Of a stretch of DNA of 64,000 nucleotides, positions 25,601 through 38,246 are shown in pieces; within the stretch, counting starts at the first letter, position 1; each line of letters starts with the position of its first letter. The notes beneath the pieces were generated by a model. The model saw only the letters and a list, made by a program, of their open reading frames with translations, made no database searches and had not been told where the DNA came from. The position numbers were made by a program, and so were the translations under genes. This DNA is from Lycocorax pyrrhopterus obiensis (taxonomy: Eukaryota; Chordata; Aves; Passeriformes; Paradisaeidae), in NCBI GenBank assembly GCA_014706295.1, contig JACSVZ010000009.1, forward strand, positions 33,106,268 to 33,170,267, written 5' to 3'.

Positions 25601-27689
25601 TGGGGTTCTTAGTTGTCCATCTAAATACTTTGTGTCTGCGTGACCAGAGTGTCCTGCAGGTCTGTGTCACGCCTGCCCGTGCTGGGGGTGTGTATCTGAT
25701 GGACTGACTGCTCTCGATATGAGCAGTAAGAAAGTCCTGGTGCATGACGTGAACAGGCTCAGCTTTAATCCTGCTCATAACTTATTAACCTTGGGACTCT
25801 GCTGTTTGCAGTATCAGGAGTTGTTTTCTATATCCTTATTTTTTTCATGTCTGCATATGCTGCAGTTACCTGGTTGTAATGGCAGTGACTAAAACTTTTG
25901 AACTGTGTTTGGTATATATAGGCTAAATGTAGGCATGACTTCTATGAGGAACGTGGATTCTCACATATATTTGATGTTATAAGACAGACTCCCATATAAA
26001 ACGTGGGAGGACATAAAATTGATTTTAAATTATTCTTTGAAATCTTTAGAAATAAAGTACAAGTAAGTGGACTTTTTCCAGTTTCTTTCAATTTTAACAA
26101 ACAATTCTTGATCCTAAGGCTTTTGAAAGTAAAGTCTGATGAACAAAAAGATTCCAGTTGGTTCCCACTGAATCTAGGCCACCCAGGTACCTTGGTACTA
26201 AATAGCAGTAGTTACCAGTAATATAATGGAATGTTTGTGGAAAGGATGCAACTCAATGCACTGTGCACTGCCTGAATGTGCCTGAAGACTGAAAGGAGAG
26301 ACTCTGAGTCATTTAGTCCAGTCCTTCTTCTTACAGGAAATAATGCTTTCATAACTGTGTCAAACTTTATCTTAATGTTAATTAAATTGCTAGTTATCTT
26401 CTTGCATGCTGAGCAGCAGTTGTAAAATCTGGTTCTGATATCTACTGGCCTCCAGCCTGGCTGACTGTGGAAAACTTACAGACACATGGGTTTGTGGCAA
26501 AGTTTTCCTCTAGATTAAGTAGCTCTTCTGCCCATCTGTTATCTACTGCAGCCACATGAAATTAAGTTTTCCATACAAGTTTTTATCGCTGCAAATACTA
26601 TTTTCCATATAAGGCCTTACCAGGGCTTTACTGGAATGGCACTTCTGTAGCTTTTCTGAGAATAAATTGAATGGTAGTTACATCTTTAAATATTTGAATT
26701 CTGTTAATCTTCACTGTCTCTGCTTTATCAGTTTTCTCTATAATACTACATGTAATTCAAATAGATTAGGCCTACTCCATTTATTTTTCCTAGGAACTAT
26801 TACTTTATTCAATAGACCTATTTGGCACAATCTCTGCGACAATGTTTTTCTGTCAACTCATTTTCCATTGACTTTGGTGCCTTTAATTCATTCTTTCCTT
26901 TAAAATTTGTGTTGAAGTCAGGCATATAGTTGTTTTTCCTTATAGTTAGTTCTGTGCTTTTTATTCCAACATCAAATGATACCAGCATGTATTTTGTACT
27001 GTTCTTTGGGACTTGTGATCTGATGGGAGGCTTCTAATTTTCTGTAGTTAGTGGGTATGGTGTCTTCAGCATTTACTTTCTGAATCTTATTTTTCCTTTG
27101 AATGTACTCTTTCAAATTCAGTTTCAGATGTGCTGTAGTGGTTTTCTGGTGTACTTGTTCTTTTTCTGTTTATATGGATAATGAACCTTTTGTTAGAAAG
27201 TTCTGACTCAGACTGGTAACTTCTGTTTCTGACTTCCAAGGTTTACCTTTTGGTTGGTCAGTGTATTTTGGAGTGGATTTTATTTTTGGCTTTGTCTGTT
27301 TTTGAGTTGTTTGGTTGTTGTGGGGTTTTTTTTCCTTCCTCTGCATTTATTCTTCCAGCTTTTTTTGTGGTTATTCATATTAACGGGCTTTCTTCCCTTC
27401 CCAGTCTCTTTTCACTGTGCCTTAGGGAGATCAAGTTCCATAGGTATTTTACAGATGATTCCTTACACACATAACATTGTTAAATGCTACATAATATATA
27501 TTAAAACATGTCTATAAATTCTAATGCAACTGTGTGTTGTATATCTTTATAAGGAAATGATATGTCAAGGACAGCCTGATTATCCTCAAACCCTGGATTG
27601 TTGTAGCCTAAGACTATGTCAAAGTCCCTGTCCTGAATTGCCTGTAAAGTAAAGCCTTTTGGTCAGAGAAATGCAGGATTCTAATAATT

Positions 27690-27710
27690 ATTAATAGATA
27701 TTCTATTAAT
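27690..27710. repeat. AT-rich hairpin
   Basis: A nine-base perfect stem (27690-27698 with 27702-27710) around a TAT loop is flanked by further imperfect complementarity from about 27677 to 27722. All of it is built from TAAT words. It is probably low-complexity sequence. Confidence 0.5.
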
Positions 27711-28664
27711 TATTAATAATCCTTTGCTTAAATGTTCTTACTACATTAATAAGATTCTTGTGCAGAGCAGTGTTAAAATTTGCTGTCTCTTTAAACCATC
27801 TCCTTTCCTTACCCCAGCTTTGGTCCCACGGAGAAAGGCTGTAGCCCTGACCTTCCGGTCTGCTCACACTTCCAGAATATGTTAGGCAAACCGTAATACA
27901 GGTTGTAAACGAACACCCTTCAAATGTGAAAAATCTGATTTCCAGAAAGATTTTCTTTCCTGTTCTTTTAAGCTTTCAAAACCTCTCTGCCCCCAGAATT
28001 GGGTGTTAATGCCTGTGTTCAGCTCGGGAACAGTGCATCTGAAATTTGCATTTTGAGGGTGGGTATGTTTTTCTCCTGTCAAATTTGCACTTGCTCAGAC
28101 ATGTAGCCTTTGAAGTATTTTTGAAGAAAACAATGGTGCTTATTTTTTAATTTCCTCATGCCTTTATACTTGTCCAAAAAACAGTTTTCCAGAAAGCTTC
28201 TCAAAGAAATTCACTAAGTTCTAATGCACTGCATTAGTTTCTCATCTAAACTTTGAGATACAAAAATCCTTCAGAATATAAACTTAGTGGTGGCAGTATT
28301 TGTCCTATGTTTATACTTTTTTTAATTTAAAAAAAAATCCATCATACTGTAAAACAAATCTTCATTAAGTTCGGTTTTTCTTCCCCCCGTCCAAGGAGAG
28401 TGTTTGGTTCAAGTAAGTTTCTTGTTTCAGTGATCACACTATGAGAAAGGAGCCTGTGCCATCACAAAAATTGGTACTTAGTGTAAATGTTAGCATTGCT
28501 TGCTTGACTGACCATCCTGCTGCTTAAGAAGATGAACTATCTTTGCAAGGCATGAGTTCCATGGTAGCAGAATGTGATGCTGCCTGGTTTTTTTCAGTTG
28601 AGGAAAGGAGGAATCAGTTCTCTGTCTCCCATTTGCCTGGGTCCAGGCAATTAAGCTGCTGATC

Positions 28665-28684
28665 TGATGGTGATGATGATGATG
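28665..28684. repeat. (TGA)n microsatellite
   Basis: A short run of TGA triplets with one interruption. On the minus strand it reads as a run of histidines, which is a coding artefact. Confidence 0.85.
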
Positions 28685-29311
28685 TGCTTTCATAAGTGTT
28701 CATAAGGAAGTAGCAAGATGCTCATTTTACTCTACTTTGCCTTGTTGCCAGGATCCTCAGTTTTGAGATCTAAGATCATGCTTAAGCAGCTGTTCCATGA
28801 GGCATCATATTAGTGAGGCAATTGTGTTCTTGCGTCCCTCTGACCAGAAAGTGGAACAAAGGAATTTACAGAATTCAACTGCAATGCAGGGAACTGCTCA
28901 GCACTGGTTGTTAAATCTGTGTAGACTGAAGCTGCTGGAGAGGACAGAAGCTCATTTATAAACAATGCAGGAAGGCCAGCTGTAAGAATCTAATACTTTA
29001 ATCTTCTGTGAGTTAGACTGTCTCCACTGGACATTCTTCTGGAATCACTTTAGCTATAACCTCATTCACGAAGCTTTGCTGATATGGAAGACTTTGCTGG
29101 TAAAACTTGACCAGGTGTTAAACTGTGAAATCTTACTGGATGAACTTCAGTTTAAAACCTCGTTCTAGATGTCTGTGGGGTGTTCAGGTCTGTACAGCTG
29201 TCACACATGATGACAACACAATTTAATGTGTAGCTTGTTCCAGGGCTTGTCCTAAAATTAATGCACATTAGTTTGAAATCAGATAAACTGAAACAATTGC
29301 ATACAATAAAT

Positions 29312-29789
29312 AACAGAATCATGGGATCATTTAGGTTGGAAAAGACCTCTAAGATTGTAAAGACCAACCGTTCCCTCAGCACTGTCAAGCCCACCACTAA
29401 ACCATGGCCCCAAGTGCCACATCTGCACATCTTTTAAATCTTTCCAGAGATGGTGTCTATCACTTCCCCAGGAAGCCTGTTCCAGTGCTTGACACTTTCC
29501 ATGAAGAAATTTTTCCTAATATCTGTCCTAAACCTCCCCAGCAGCTTGAGGCCATTTCCTCTTGTCCTGGGTCTTGTTACTTGGGAGAAGAGACTGACCC
29601 CCACCATACCACAGCTTTCTCTTAGGGAGTTATAGGGTGATGAGGCCTCTCCTGAGCCTCCTCTTCTCCACGCTGAACACCCCCAGCTCCCTCAGCCACT
29701 GCTCACAGGACTTGTGCTCCAGACCCTTCCCACCTCTGTTCCTTCTCTGAGCATACATCAACACCTTGATGCCTTTCTTGTGAGTGGCT
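29312..29789 (-). mobile_element. CR1 LINE 3' fragment (minus strand), second subfamily
   Basis: The left end reads CAGAATCATGGGATCATTTAGG and continues with a rephrased CR1 3' region (ACCACTAAACCATGGCCCC, then GAAGAAATTTTTCCTAAT). This is the reverse complement of a CR1 tail. It differs in its 3' consensus from the copy at 17455, so it belongs to another CR1 subfamily. It is 5' truncated and lies antisense to R3HDM1, within the first intron. Its open frames on either strand are not functional. Confidence 0.92.
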
Positions 29790-31247
29790 TAATGAAGAAT
29801 TAAGAGTACTTATCAATCAAATATAATCGAATAATTAGATTATCCATCTTTTACTGTGTTTTGGAAAGTTTTTCTGATAATGTAAAAGAGCTTGTAAAAG
29901 AGCTCCGTAGTTTATTAATGAACATTCATATACAGTTATCTTGTGGCATGTGAATTTATATCTCAATACATAGACTCTGGTAATCTCTGAAAACTGGGAA
30001 CTTTGCTGAAAATAACTACAAATCGTACTATTTTATTGGTATTTAAAACAGAGACCTTCAACAAAAAGCCTTAAAGGTAGACCAGGTTTGTGATTTTTGC
30101 ATATATTACAGTGTCTCAGGGAACTCACAGGGAGAAACAGTGCAGTCTTAGAATAAGTTAAAATAGTTATTTTCTGTCATATTCAGAAAAAGAATAATGT
30201 TACAGCTGGCATTGTCCAGATACCCAAGCCTTAGCTGACCAGCTAATCAGAAACTTGGAAAGCCAGGTGATGGAATTTGTTAGTAGTAGTTAGTAGTATA
30301 ATGACTTAGCAGAGTTGAAAGTTTTAAATTAACAAAAATTTTGCCAAATCTTGCTGCCATTGCTTTTCAAGTGTAGACTCTAGACTGCCCATAAGACTTC
30401 CTCCCGTAACATTTTACATCTGGCAAAATTCCTGCTATGAATGTGCATGATGGATAAAACATGTCCAGTTCTCTTCTGTTAGTCTGGTCCTTACTTCATA
30501 ATTGCCAGGATTTGTTGCTGTCCCTCTGGAATTATTGAATCTGTACAAGGAGAATCTTGGGTAGAAAGTTAGAGTTAGCTTTGGCTTAGAAAAACTTTTT
30601 TTTTTTACATCATGTATTTTATGCAAGATAACTGCTTTTTCTTCTTTATGCTGGAGGTGCGAGACTAGTGATCTTGCCTTACGTATCATGGTAAAAGCAA
30701 AAAAGAGATACATGTCTAGAATTCTAATAAATATTCTAGACAAGGTATTTCCATTTGTGGTGGTGGAATAAGGCTATTGCTTTTCAAAATCTCACTGTTC
30801 CGGATTACATATAAATAATTTAGTCAGGAATTGAAGATCTTTGTATATTGCCACCTGCTCGTTATTCAGAAATTCTTGTTACAGTCTGCTGTTGCCCTAG
30901 CAACATTCTGAAAATTAGTGTTGCATCTATGAAAAAGCTTTTGTTTATCTAGCAAAGCCCACTATCCAACCTGTATTGTTGCAGGCTGCATCTCAAGTGA
31001 CAACTCCAGGTCCCAGCCCTAACTGTTTAAAAAATAATGATTTCCTTTTATGTGACATTAATTGAAAATTATTATCTTCTCTTTTTTTTTTTCCTAACTA
31101 GTCATAGATAATTAAATATGATGCTGATTTTGTTTAAAGTCCCCTTAGGGTCTGATGATGCCATTTTATCATCTGAGTAGAGATGCTTGGCTGTACAGAT
31201 AGCAAGAAAGTGAAAAATCACATGTTGACTTCTAGTGTTCTTAAGAG

Positions 31248-31313
31248 CTCCTCTCTCTCTTTCCTCCCACTTCTCTCCTCTCATCTCTCTCCTCTCTCCT
31301 TTCTCCTTCCCCC
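31248..31313. repeat. CT-rich (polypyrimidine) tract
   Basis: About 65 bases almost wholly of C and T on the plus strand, mostly CTCT and CCTCT words. It is a low-complexity tract in the R3HDM1 intron. It could act as a binding site for polypyrimidine-tract proteins in the transcript, but nothing shows that it does. Confidence 0.85.
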
Positions 31314-34300
31314 TGCTGAATTCTACATTAAAAGTCAGATCTTGTTTAACCTTAAGCACTTTGGGATTTAAAAAGATGGTACTTATGAAGTTGACATTAG
31401 CCAAATTTGGGGCAGGACTAAGGGTGTAAGGGTGGTGTTAACAAAGTTCTTGAAAGTGCTAATGCCACAGCTAACACAAGTCTCAACTGCAGCACTTACT
31501 GCTTTAGGTTGATCATATTAATCTCAGAAGATTTACTTTTAGAACAAAATTGAAGAGGAAAACTGATAAGCTGGGTTTTATTTTTCCCAGAGACAAAAAT
31601 TAATTGCAAAACAACATTAAGAATACCCTTCTTTCCAAATCCCCTCTCTTGTCATGAAGCAAGGGAAAAGCTCCCCTCTGTTCTGTGTGTTCAGATCCTG
31701 CTTCCCTGCAGCGCTGCCACTTGTTTGGTTCAACCCTGCAGTTACTCTCATTCCCTCCCATGTGGGTGGAAGGTAAGACATACCTGCTCTGAGAAAATCT
31801 GCCTTATCTCTTATCTCCTGACCTGTTGATTTTCAGATTCAGAGTTCCAGAGAATAATAAAGACTTCTGGTAAATTGGCAAGCTGTAGTCCAACTTCATT
31901 TGAAAAATGCAGATTTGTTGAGACTCTCACATCTCCCTTGGTTTAAACCAGTGTGTTCCTTAGTCTTTTGTCTCTGAGGTGCTTGAGGATTGGAATTGAA
32001 ATGTGGAATTACAACTGAATTGCTCACCATGATTTAAGCTGAAGTCTTCTTTCCTCTTTTCTTGCTTTTAAGCACCTGGCACTGAAGCTCTGTTCCCATG
32101 CTCTAATTGTTTAGAATTTTTGGGATGATAACACAATTTGTTGTGTTACCAAAACATGGAATTTCATAAACATGAGTGAAGTCTTATTGTTTGGGTTTTT
32201 CTTATTTCGGGGGTAGACTTTATTATTTGGGAACTTGTATTTCAGCTGTCCCTTTGCAGAAAATAACCCTGGTTTAGTATAAACAGGTTCTTACAGTTCT
32301 CTATTCTCATTTGTGTGTTCACAAAACTACTGGTCATTTTTTCCTGGGATAGACAAACCCTTTGCTTTTTTTGGTTGCTTGATAGTGTCTGTACCAGAAA
32401 CAGAGTTGATTTCACACCCTCACACCCTCAACATTCCCATCCCCTGCCAAGTGTGACAGATCCATAGGAATTGCTCGTGGGTTTTGGACAACATGGTTTC
32501 AAAATCAGTATACTCCAAAGGAGTATTTGCATATCATAAACCTTATAAAGACCAGATTTTGTTATGGGGGAAAAAATATTGGGAGAAAAATGGAAAAAGT
32601 ATATCCAGTGAGACAACACAAGTTTGTTCTGACTGTTGCTTCTAAGGCAGATCCTGTGGTTTTAAAGAATTCCTGTTCAGCATGTGGGACCTACATACGC
32701 CTGGCCCACTATGTCAGTCCACTTATGGGATCACTTACGGAGAAGCTCAGAGGAGGTTTTTCAGGGATATTATTTTGTATTCAAACAGTTACTTTTTCAT
32801 TAAAAAACCAAAACACAATGAAGCTCGTGTGGGTGAGAGAATATTACAGCTTTTGCTTTCAGGCAGTGAGGATGACCTTAAACTCCAACCTGTGAGTAGC
32901 TTAATTTTCTGCTTATCTAATGCCTGGCATTTAGATGAGACTGTATAAAACAGAAGGTCTAGAACAGTCTGAATTTAAACTGCAGTTCAGGAAAAAGTTA
33001 ATATCAAGATATGAATGCAAAACCAGACATAGTGTGTTCGTTAGGTGTGCATGAATTTATCATCTTGAGACTAAACTTACAATCCCTTAATTTTCTTTTA
33101 CTTTTGTTAACAACAAAGTAAGTTAAGATTGTAGAGAAAATGTGAAGGTTCTTGAAAGGGTTATACACCCAGTCTTTAGAAGAGTGAATGAGAATACTTA
33201 GTAATAGGAACAAGTGAGGGTGGAAGGACAGAAATTATAGTGATAAAACATCTGACAAAACCAAGTAACTGATCTTTAGTGTTGCTCTGTAATATACTCA
33301 CTCCTTGGTTTAGCATGAGCCATACTCAGTTGTTTGCTTAAACTGCAGAAGCAATACTTTGGTTTTCATTTATTAAGCAGCAATGTTTTCTGAAGATGAC
33401 AAAAATCAGTCTGTGATTGAATATAATCTGAGTGGTTCTTATTTCAAATTATGAAGATAGGCCAGAGCTTCTACTGGTAACATTTCTTTTCCTTTTCTTG
33501 TGGAAAGAAATAGTGTGAACACAATTATCTAGCACACAGAAAATTAGAAATACACGTTTTTTTAAATGTGTTCTAGTGTGCTTTCTAGAGGAAAAGAAAA
33601 GGTTTGGTGGCTCAGGGGTTGTTTTTTGCTTCACTAAGCATGACTTTAAAGACCATAGTTAATGGAATCAATGGCTACCTCAATACTCTAGGGTCATTTT
33701 CTACTAGAATTTCCTTTTTCCCAAGTCGTTCTCGTTCCTTGAGTAAGAAGGGGAGTAGAGTTGCCTTGTTCAAGAGGTGAAGAATTGGACAGAATATATC
33801 TTTTGGTTTCTTTAACTGATCCCAAAAACATCCCTTCCACATTTTTTATGAACTTTGAGAGATGCCAAGTTTGATTGGCTGTTTTATCCTTTTTAAAGTG
33901 TGATCATGTGAATGTTACTCCTATTTAATTATTTAGAAGTTTTTACTCCAGCTAACACCAAAAGTTTACCTACACTCAGAGATACATTTGATATTTTTCA
34001 ATAGATTGCTGTAATGAGTACTTGTAGAGAGATCTTTAATATTGAATTCTGTGAATCCTAGAAATATTTTTTTCAACTTGCTTTTGTACTGTTACTCTAG
34101 ACTTTTTAATTAACAGTAAGTTAATCTTTGATCAGCAATCAGCCTACAAACAGACCCACCAGACAGATATTCGCCCATTTGGTATCCATTGTCCAGAAGG
34201 TATTTGAAAAGTAATTGCATTTAGTCTTTAAGACTGGCTTTGCACAGTCAATGTTTGGGGATTGTTTATATTTCAGGATTTAGCTTAAAGTCTCCTGTAT

Positions 34301-37134
34301 TTAGACTTGGACAACACTTTGTCATCATCCAGTAACCATGACTAAATGGTGACTAGTATCTAAACAGCAGTAAAATTGTTTCATTTATACTAGTAAGAGC
34401 GAGGATATATTTTTTTTCCTAGAAGAAAAATAAAACCACCAGAGAAAGATGTTTATTTCAGCTTCATCACTATGCTGTCTAAGCTGTGTTTATGGTGCAA
34501 AGGAATGAAATTGCAGTGCATGTTTCTGCTTTCTTGGAAGTGAGAGGTTTTTACAGGGAGATGATATGAACTAAATACAGAATAGGCATTCATGACCAAT
34601 CTGGAGTTAGACAATTTCTCTAAGGGTAGAGATGAATATATATTTCTGTTCAATCAAATGTTGAAGAGTTACTAGCAGTTCAGAAGAGACAAGCTCAAAA
34701 TCAGTCAAGTGGATGGAACTTGGAATAGTCAGGATATGGCTTCACATGATGCCTCTGTTAAGTTCATATAAATGGGACAAACTCTGTAAATGTCTCCCTT
34801 TCTCACATAAGCTGCTCTATTTCCTTTAGGTTTATAGATAAACTTCATTGTGGAATTGGGATAAGAAGTTGAAATACCCATTCCAGCATTTTTTTAAGCT
34901 TTTAATGTCTCAAACTTTTTTTTTAAATGTCTTTTGGTTGGTTCCAGAGGCTTGCTTTTTATCTCGTTCTTTATGAATCTTCAAAGAACTAATTTTCTTT
35001 CTCATCTCTTTTTCTTTCTTCTAAAAGGAAAGGCTGTTGTTAGTTAGAACATTTCAGTGTGTGTATGTCCTCCTCCAGGAGTTTGTGTCCTGCCTTTTCA
35101 GTCCTGTAAATCTTGCTGGGAGTTGTTTTGGGGGAGTAGGGCCCTTGTGCCTCAAGCATCTGGAATATTGCAGAGCTGGGAACATCTGCTTCCCAAGTAT
35201 ATCCTATGTAGCAGAGCCTTTTTAACAGTTTGGATTTCTGTCTCTGTGTCAATACTCCTTTCCAAGTTTTAAAGAAAATTTCATTCAGGACAGTCCAGTC
35301 TTTTCTGCTCTGGGTCAGACACTGGTTTGCAGACACTTGATGGTACACTTTTGCCTCTTACTGAGTTGTGTAAGTTTGTTAGGAGTTTAAAAAAATAAAG
35401 ATTAATTTCCATCACTTATTCATAATGCAGTTTTAAGTACAACTATGACAGAGAGTATTGTCAGGAAAATGGTTTTGAAGAGGTGGTGTTCCGTATCTTC
35501 ACTTTTTTTCTTAGGTCTAGAATCCTTTCTCCTTTGGCAAGCACCTGATTGCTTTCTAGACTGTTTTTCATTTATCTCTTGAATATCTATCTTGTATGTT
35601 TGATCTGTGGTGTGGCTTTGAAATTTAAATTTAATTGAAACTTTTTATTTGCTTATCTGTTTCTGAGCTTACGATGCCTATTCTTAGATGGTATTTTAGC
35701 AAATGTAATTGTGTGTGTTTGGTAATAGAGATACAATTTACATGTTTTGAGTTAACTTAAGTCAGCTAAGTCAGGGTTGCAGTTGTAAACTAGACCTGAG
35801 TGCTCCAGCTCCTGCTTCCAGGATGTAAGTTTTTACTGCTCTTAAGCATATTGATTATGTATTGTGACTAATTTAAGGGGGAAATTACAGCATTGTTTTT
35901 ATGATATTTCATTCAAATGATTATCCTGTTTCACATATGTTAACGTTATGCCTATGTTCATTTGCACATGGCATGATCTTTGTATAAAGGCAGTCATAGA
36001 GCTGAACGCACATCAGATGAGCATTTATAAAGTACATTTCTCATACAGGAACATTTCAGGTAATGAGTGCTATTCCAGTTTTTAATCCATCACTTAGAGC
36101 AGACCAATACATGTGTGTAGGGGATAAAAAGGTTTTGCTTATGAGAAAGTAAACCCAGACCAGTCTTTCCTCTCCTGTAGGATGAGTCTCCAGGATAGGA
36201 CTTAGAAAAGCCCCAACTCTTTGTGTGGGTGTGTGAGTTTTAGAAAAATTAGCAAAAATGTTCCAAGGGGCAGTGCAGAGTATAACAATAGTTCATTGCT
36301 CAGTTCTTTCTCCATTGGGTACTACTTTATTTCCTGTTTGGGGCTAACTTCATCTTGTTGCTGATCTTACTGATTATAAAAACACTCCTAGATGCTCTGC
36401 CGTGGTGTATGTGAATACCAAATCTGATTATAACAGTGTAGCTAGACATGCACACAGACACATTTTTCTAGTGTGGTGTGAGGAGACTGCTTAAAAGATT
36501 ATTCTGACACTAATGTAATCTGTGTAATGTGTTCAGAAACTGAAAACTATTCTCTTTGGCGGCATTCAGAGTATGGACCCTGCAATGAATGGCTTGTGCA
36601 CATAGGTGATCACCTCTTTGGAAGTCATTATACAATTAGGAAAATAAAAGTAATTTTCTTGTCTAGCATCCTGCTGAGGAAGCCTTTTCCGTGAGAAATA
36701 ATGCTCCCATTGCAGACCAGCTGGAACCTCTGCAAAAATAGCGAGGGCCTCCCAGAATTATGCCTTTTGTGTGTATTTTCCTTGAGTTTGGGATGGGACC
36801 TCAGGGATGGTGGGGGTGTGTGCTGAGGTGGGGAGGGAACTGGTGTGTAGAGGAGGGGCATAGCCAGCAGTTACACTGAACTCAGTGCACGAGAGAAAAA
36901 CAGGAATTCCAAGAGCTGCTGTCTTCAGCTAAATCAAAAAGACTGACTTTTTCCCCCCACCATATGATGTTGCTGGTCAAGGATGACAGCCAAGATGTGT
37001 GGAGTGTGTGACACTGCCATGTGTGGGCAGAAAGAGCGGAGGCTTTAAAGATGGAGTACAGAGGTGGCAGAAGAGGAGAATAGCAGGCATAGAAAGATTG
37101 GAATCTGTTACAAACTGCAGTAGTCTTGATATCA

Positions 37135-37210
37135 AAAGAAGTTTTTATATACTTTTATATTATATGTATTTATATTTTATATTTATTTATATTTATAAAA
37201 ATATTTTTTA
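37135..37210. repeat. AT-rich low-complexity tract (TTTATA words)
   Basis: About 75 bases nearly devoid of G and C, made of TTTATA and ATTTAT repeats, about 0.9 kb left of the second CpG patch. Confidence 0.85.
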
Positions 37211-38190
37211 ATACTGAGACTGCTGCAGTCTGTGACAGGTCTAAATCTTCCCATGGTTGTTTTAGATGTTTTATTTCCTGTGTCTGTTACGTTGTAGAAA
37301 TTAATGTGTCTATATATATGTTTTTTAATCTTGTCACTTAAATACATGGGATACTGATCTCCTGTTTGTCAGGAATTGCAGCCTCCCAAGATTGTAATTC
37401 CCCTCTCCGGAGCCTGCAGATTAAAAATACTGCCCCATTCTCCTTGCAGCCTAACTGGGTGTGCAGGATCCCTCAGAAAGGTCTCTGGAGAGTCCAGAAA
37501 GGGGATTATGATTATCAGTGTGCAGCAGTGCTGCTGAGCACGGGGGTGATGCTGCAGCTGGGTAGGGATAGAGGTTTCTCACAAGCAACAGAACTGCAGA
37601 CTCCTGGTCTGGGCACTGCTTTTGGAAGTATGATAATTACCATATAACTGGCTTTGTTTTACTCCTCTGTTTAGAAGACGTTTTTCTTCCATATTTGGCT
37701 TCTGATAGTGGTTATGTGCCAGTCCAGAAAATTATCATAGCATTCATACTGCCAGTGACAAGTGTGTTTATCTGCTGGCACTGTGGACTAACTTACTGAT
37801 GACTTTTTGTGTTGTGTTCACAATGCCAAAGTGAAGAAATAAAACTGTCTAGAGAGGAAATTAATATCTTTACAGTACGAAGGGTTTTGTCCTGCTTCTT
37901 TGTCACATCAAAATTCTTGCAGTGTGGTGTAAAAACTTTCATTTTAGAGTAGTCTGACTGTTAATGGAGAAAGTGATTAAAATCTGTCCAGCCATTTTCT
38001 AGCACCCGGAGAGCTTCGGGAGGTTGTGAATTGCCGAGGAGGAGCTCCCTGGGTGGCGGTGCTGGGTGACAGTGACAGTGCCAGCGCGGCTCCCAGCTGT
38101 GGCTTCCCATTGTCTCCGAGCTTCGGGCAGCGCCGCCGCAGCCGCCGGGCGGCCGCTCCACGGGCGCACGCGGAGCCCCGGCCGGGGGGG

Positions 38191-38220
38191 ATGGAGAGCA
38201 CGGCCCCGGGGGCTGAGTGA
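38191..38220 (+). CDS. Putative 9-codon upstream ORF (MESTAPGAE)
   Basis: An ATG with good initiation context (G at -3, G at +4) opens a nine-codon frame in the candidate alternative first exon. Its TGA stop shares a base with the next ATG (TGATG), which starts the MEQNADSMQ frame. If the exon is transcribed, this layout could allow stop-start reinitiation. Existence depends on the promoter being real. Confidence 0.25.
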   Translation: MESTAPGAE

Positions 38221-38246
38221 TGGAGCAAAATGCCGATAGCATGCAG
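38220..38246 (+). CDS. Putative alternative first coding exon (MEQNADSMQ)
   Basis: Nine codons run from an ATG in good context (G at -3, G at +4) straight to a phase-0 donor, CAG|GTATGTG. The frame stays open if spliced to the candidate leader exon at 48117, and would also be in phase with the R3HDM1 exon at 56461 if the exons between were skipped. The former gives an upstream frame ending before the R3HDM1 ATG; the latter would give R3HDM1 a different N-terminus. I do not recognise the peptide. The splice donor and CpG context are visible; the splicing is inferred. Confidence 0.25.

Larger units (their letters stand above)
19509..38005 (+). other. R3HDM1: R3HDM1 first intron, left part
   Basis: This is about 18.5 kb of AT-rich sequence with no recognised coding exon on either strand. 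It holds one CR1 fragment (29312-29789), simple repeats and a few small inverted repeats. The open frames here are short and have no protein-family features. Further untranslated exons of R3HDM1 could be hidden, since nothing in the sequence alone would reveal them. Confidence 0.6.
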
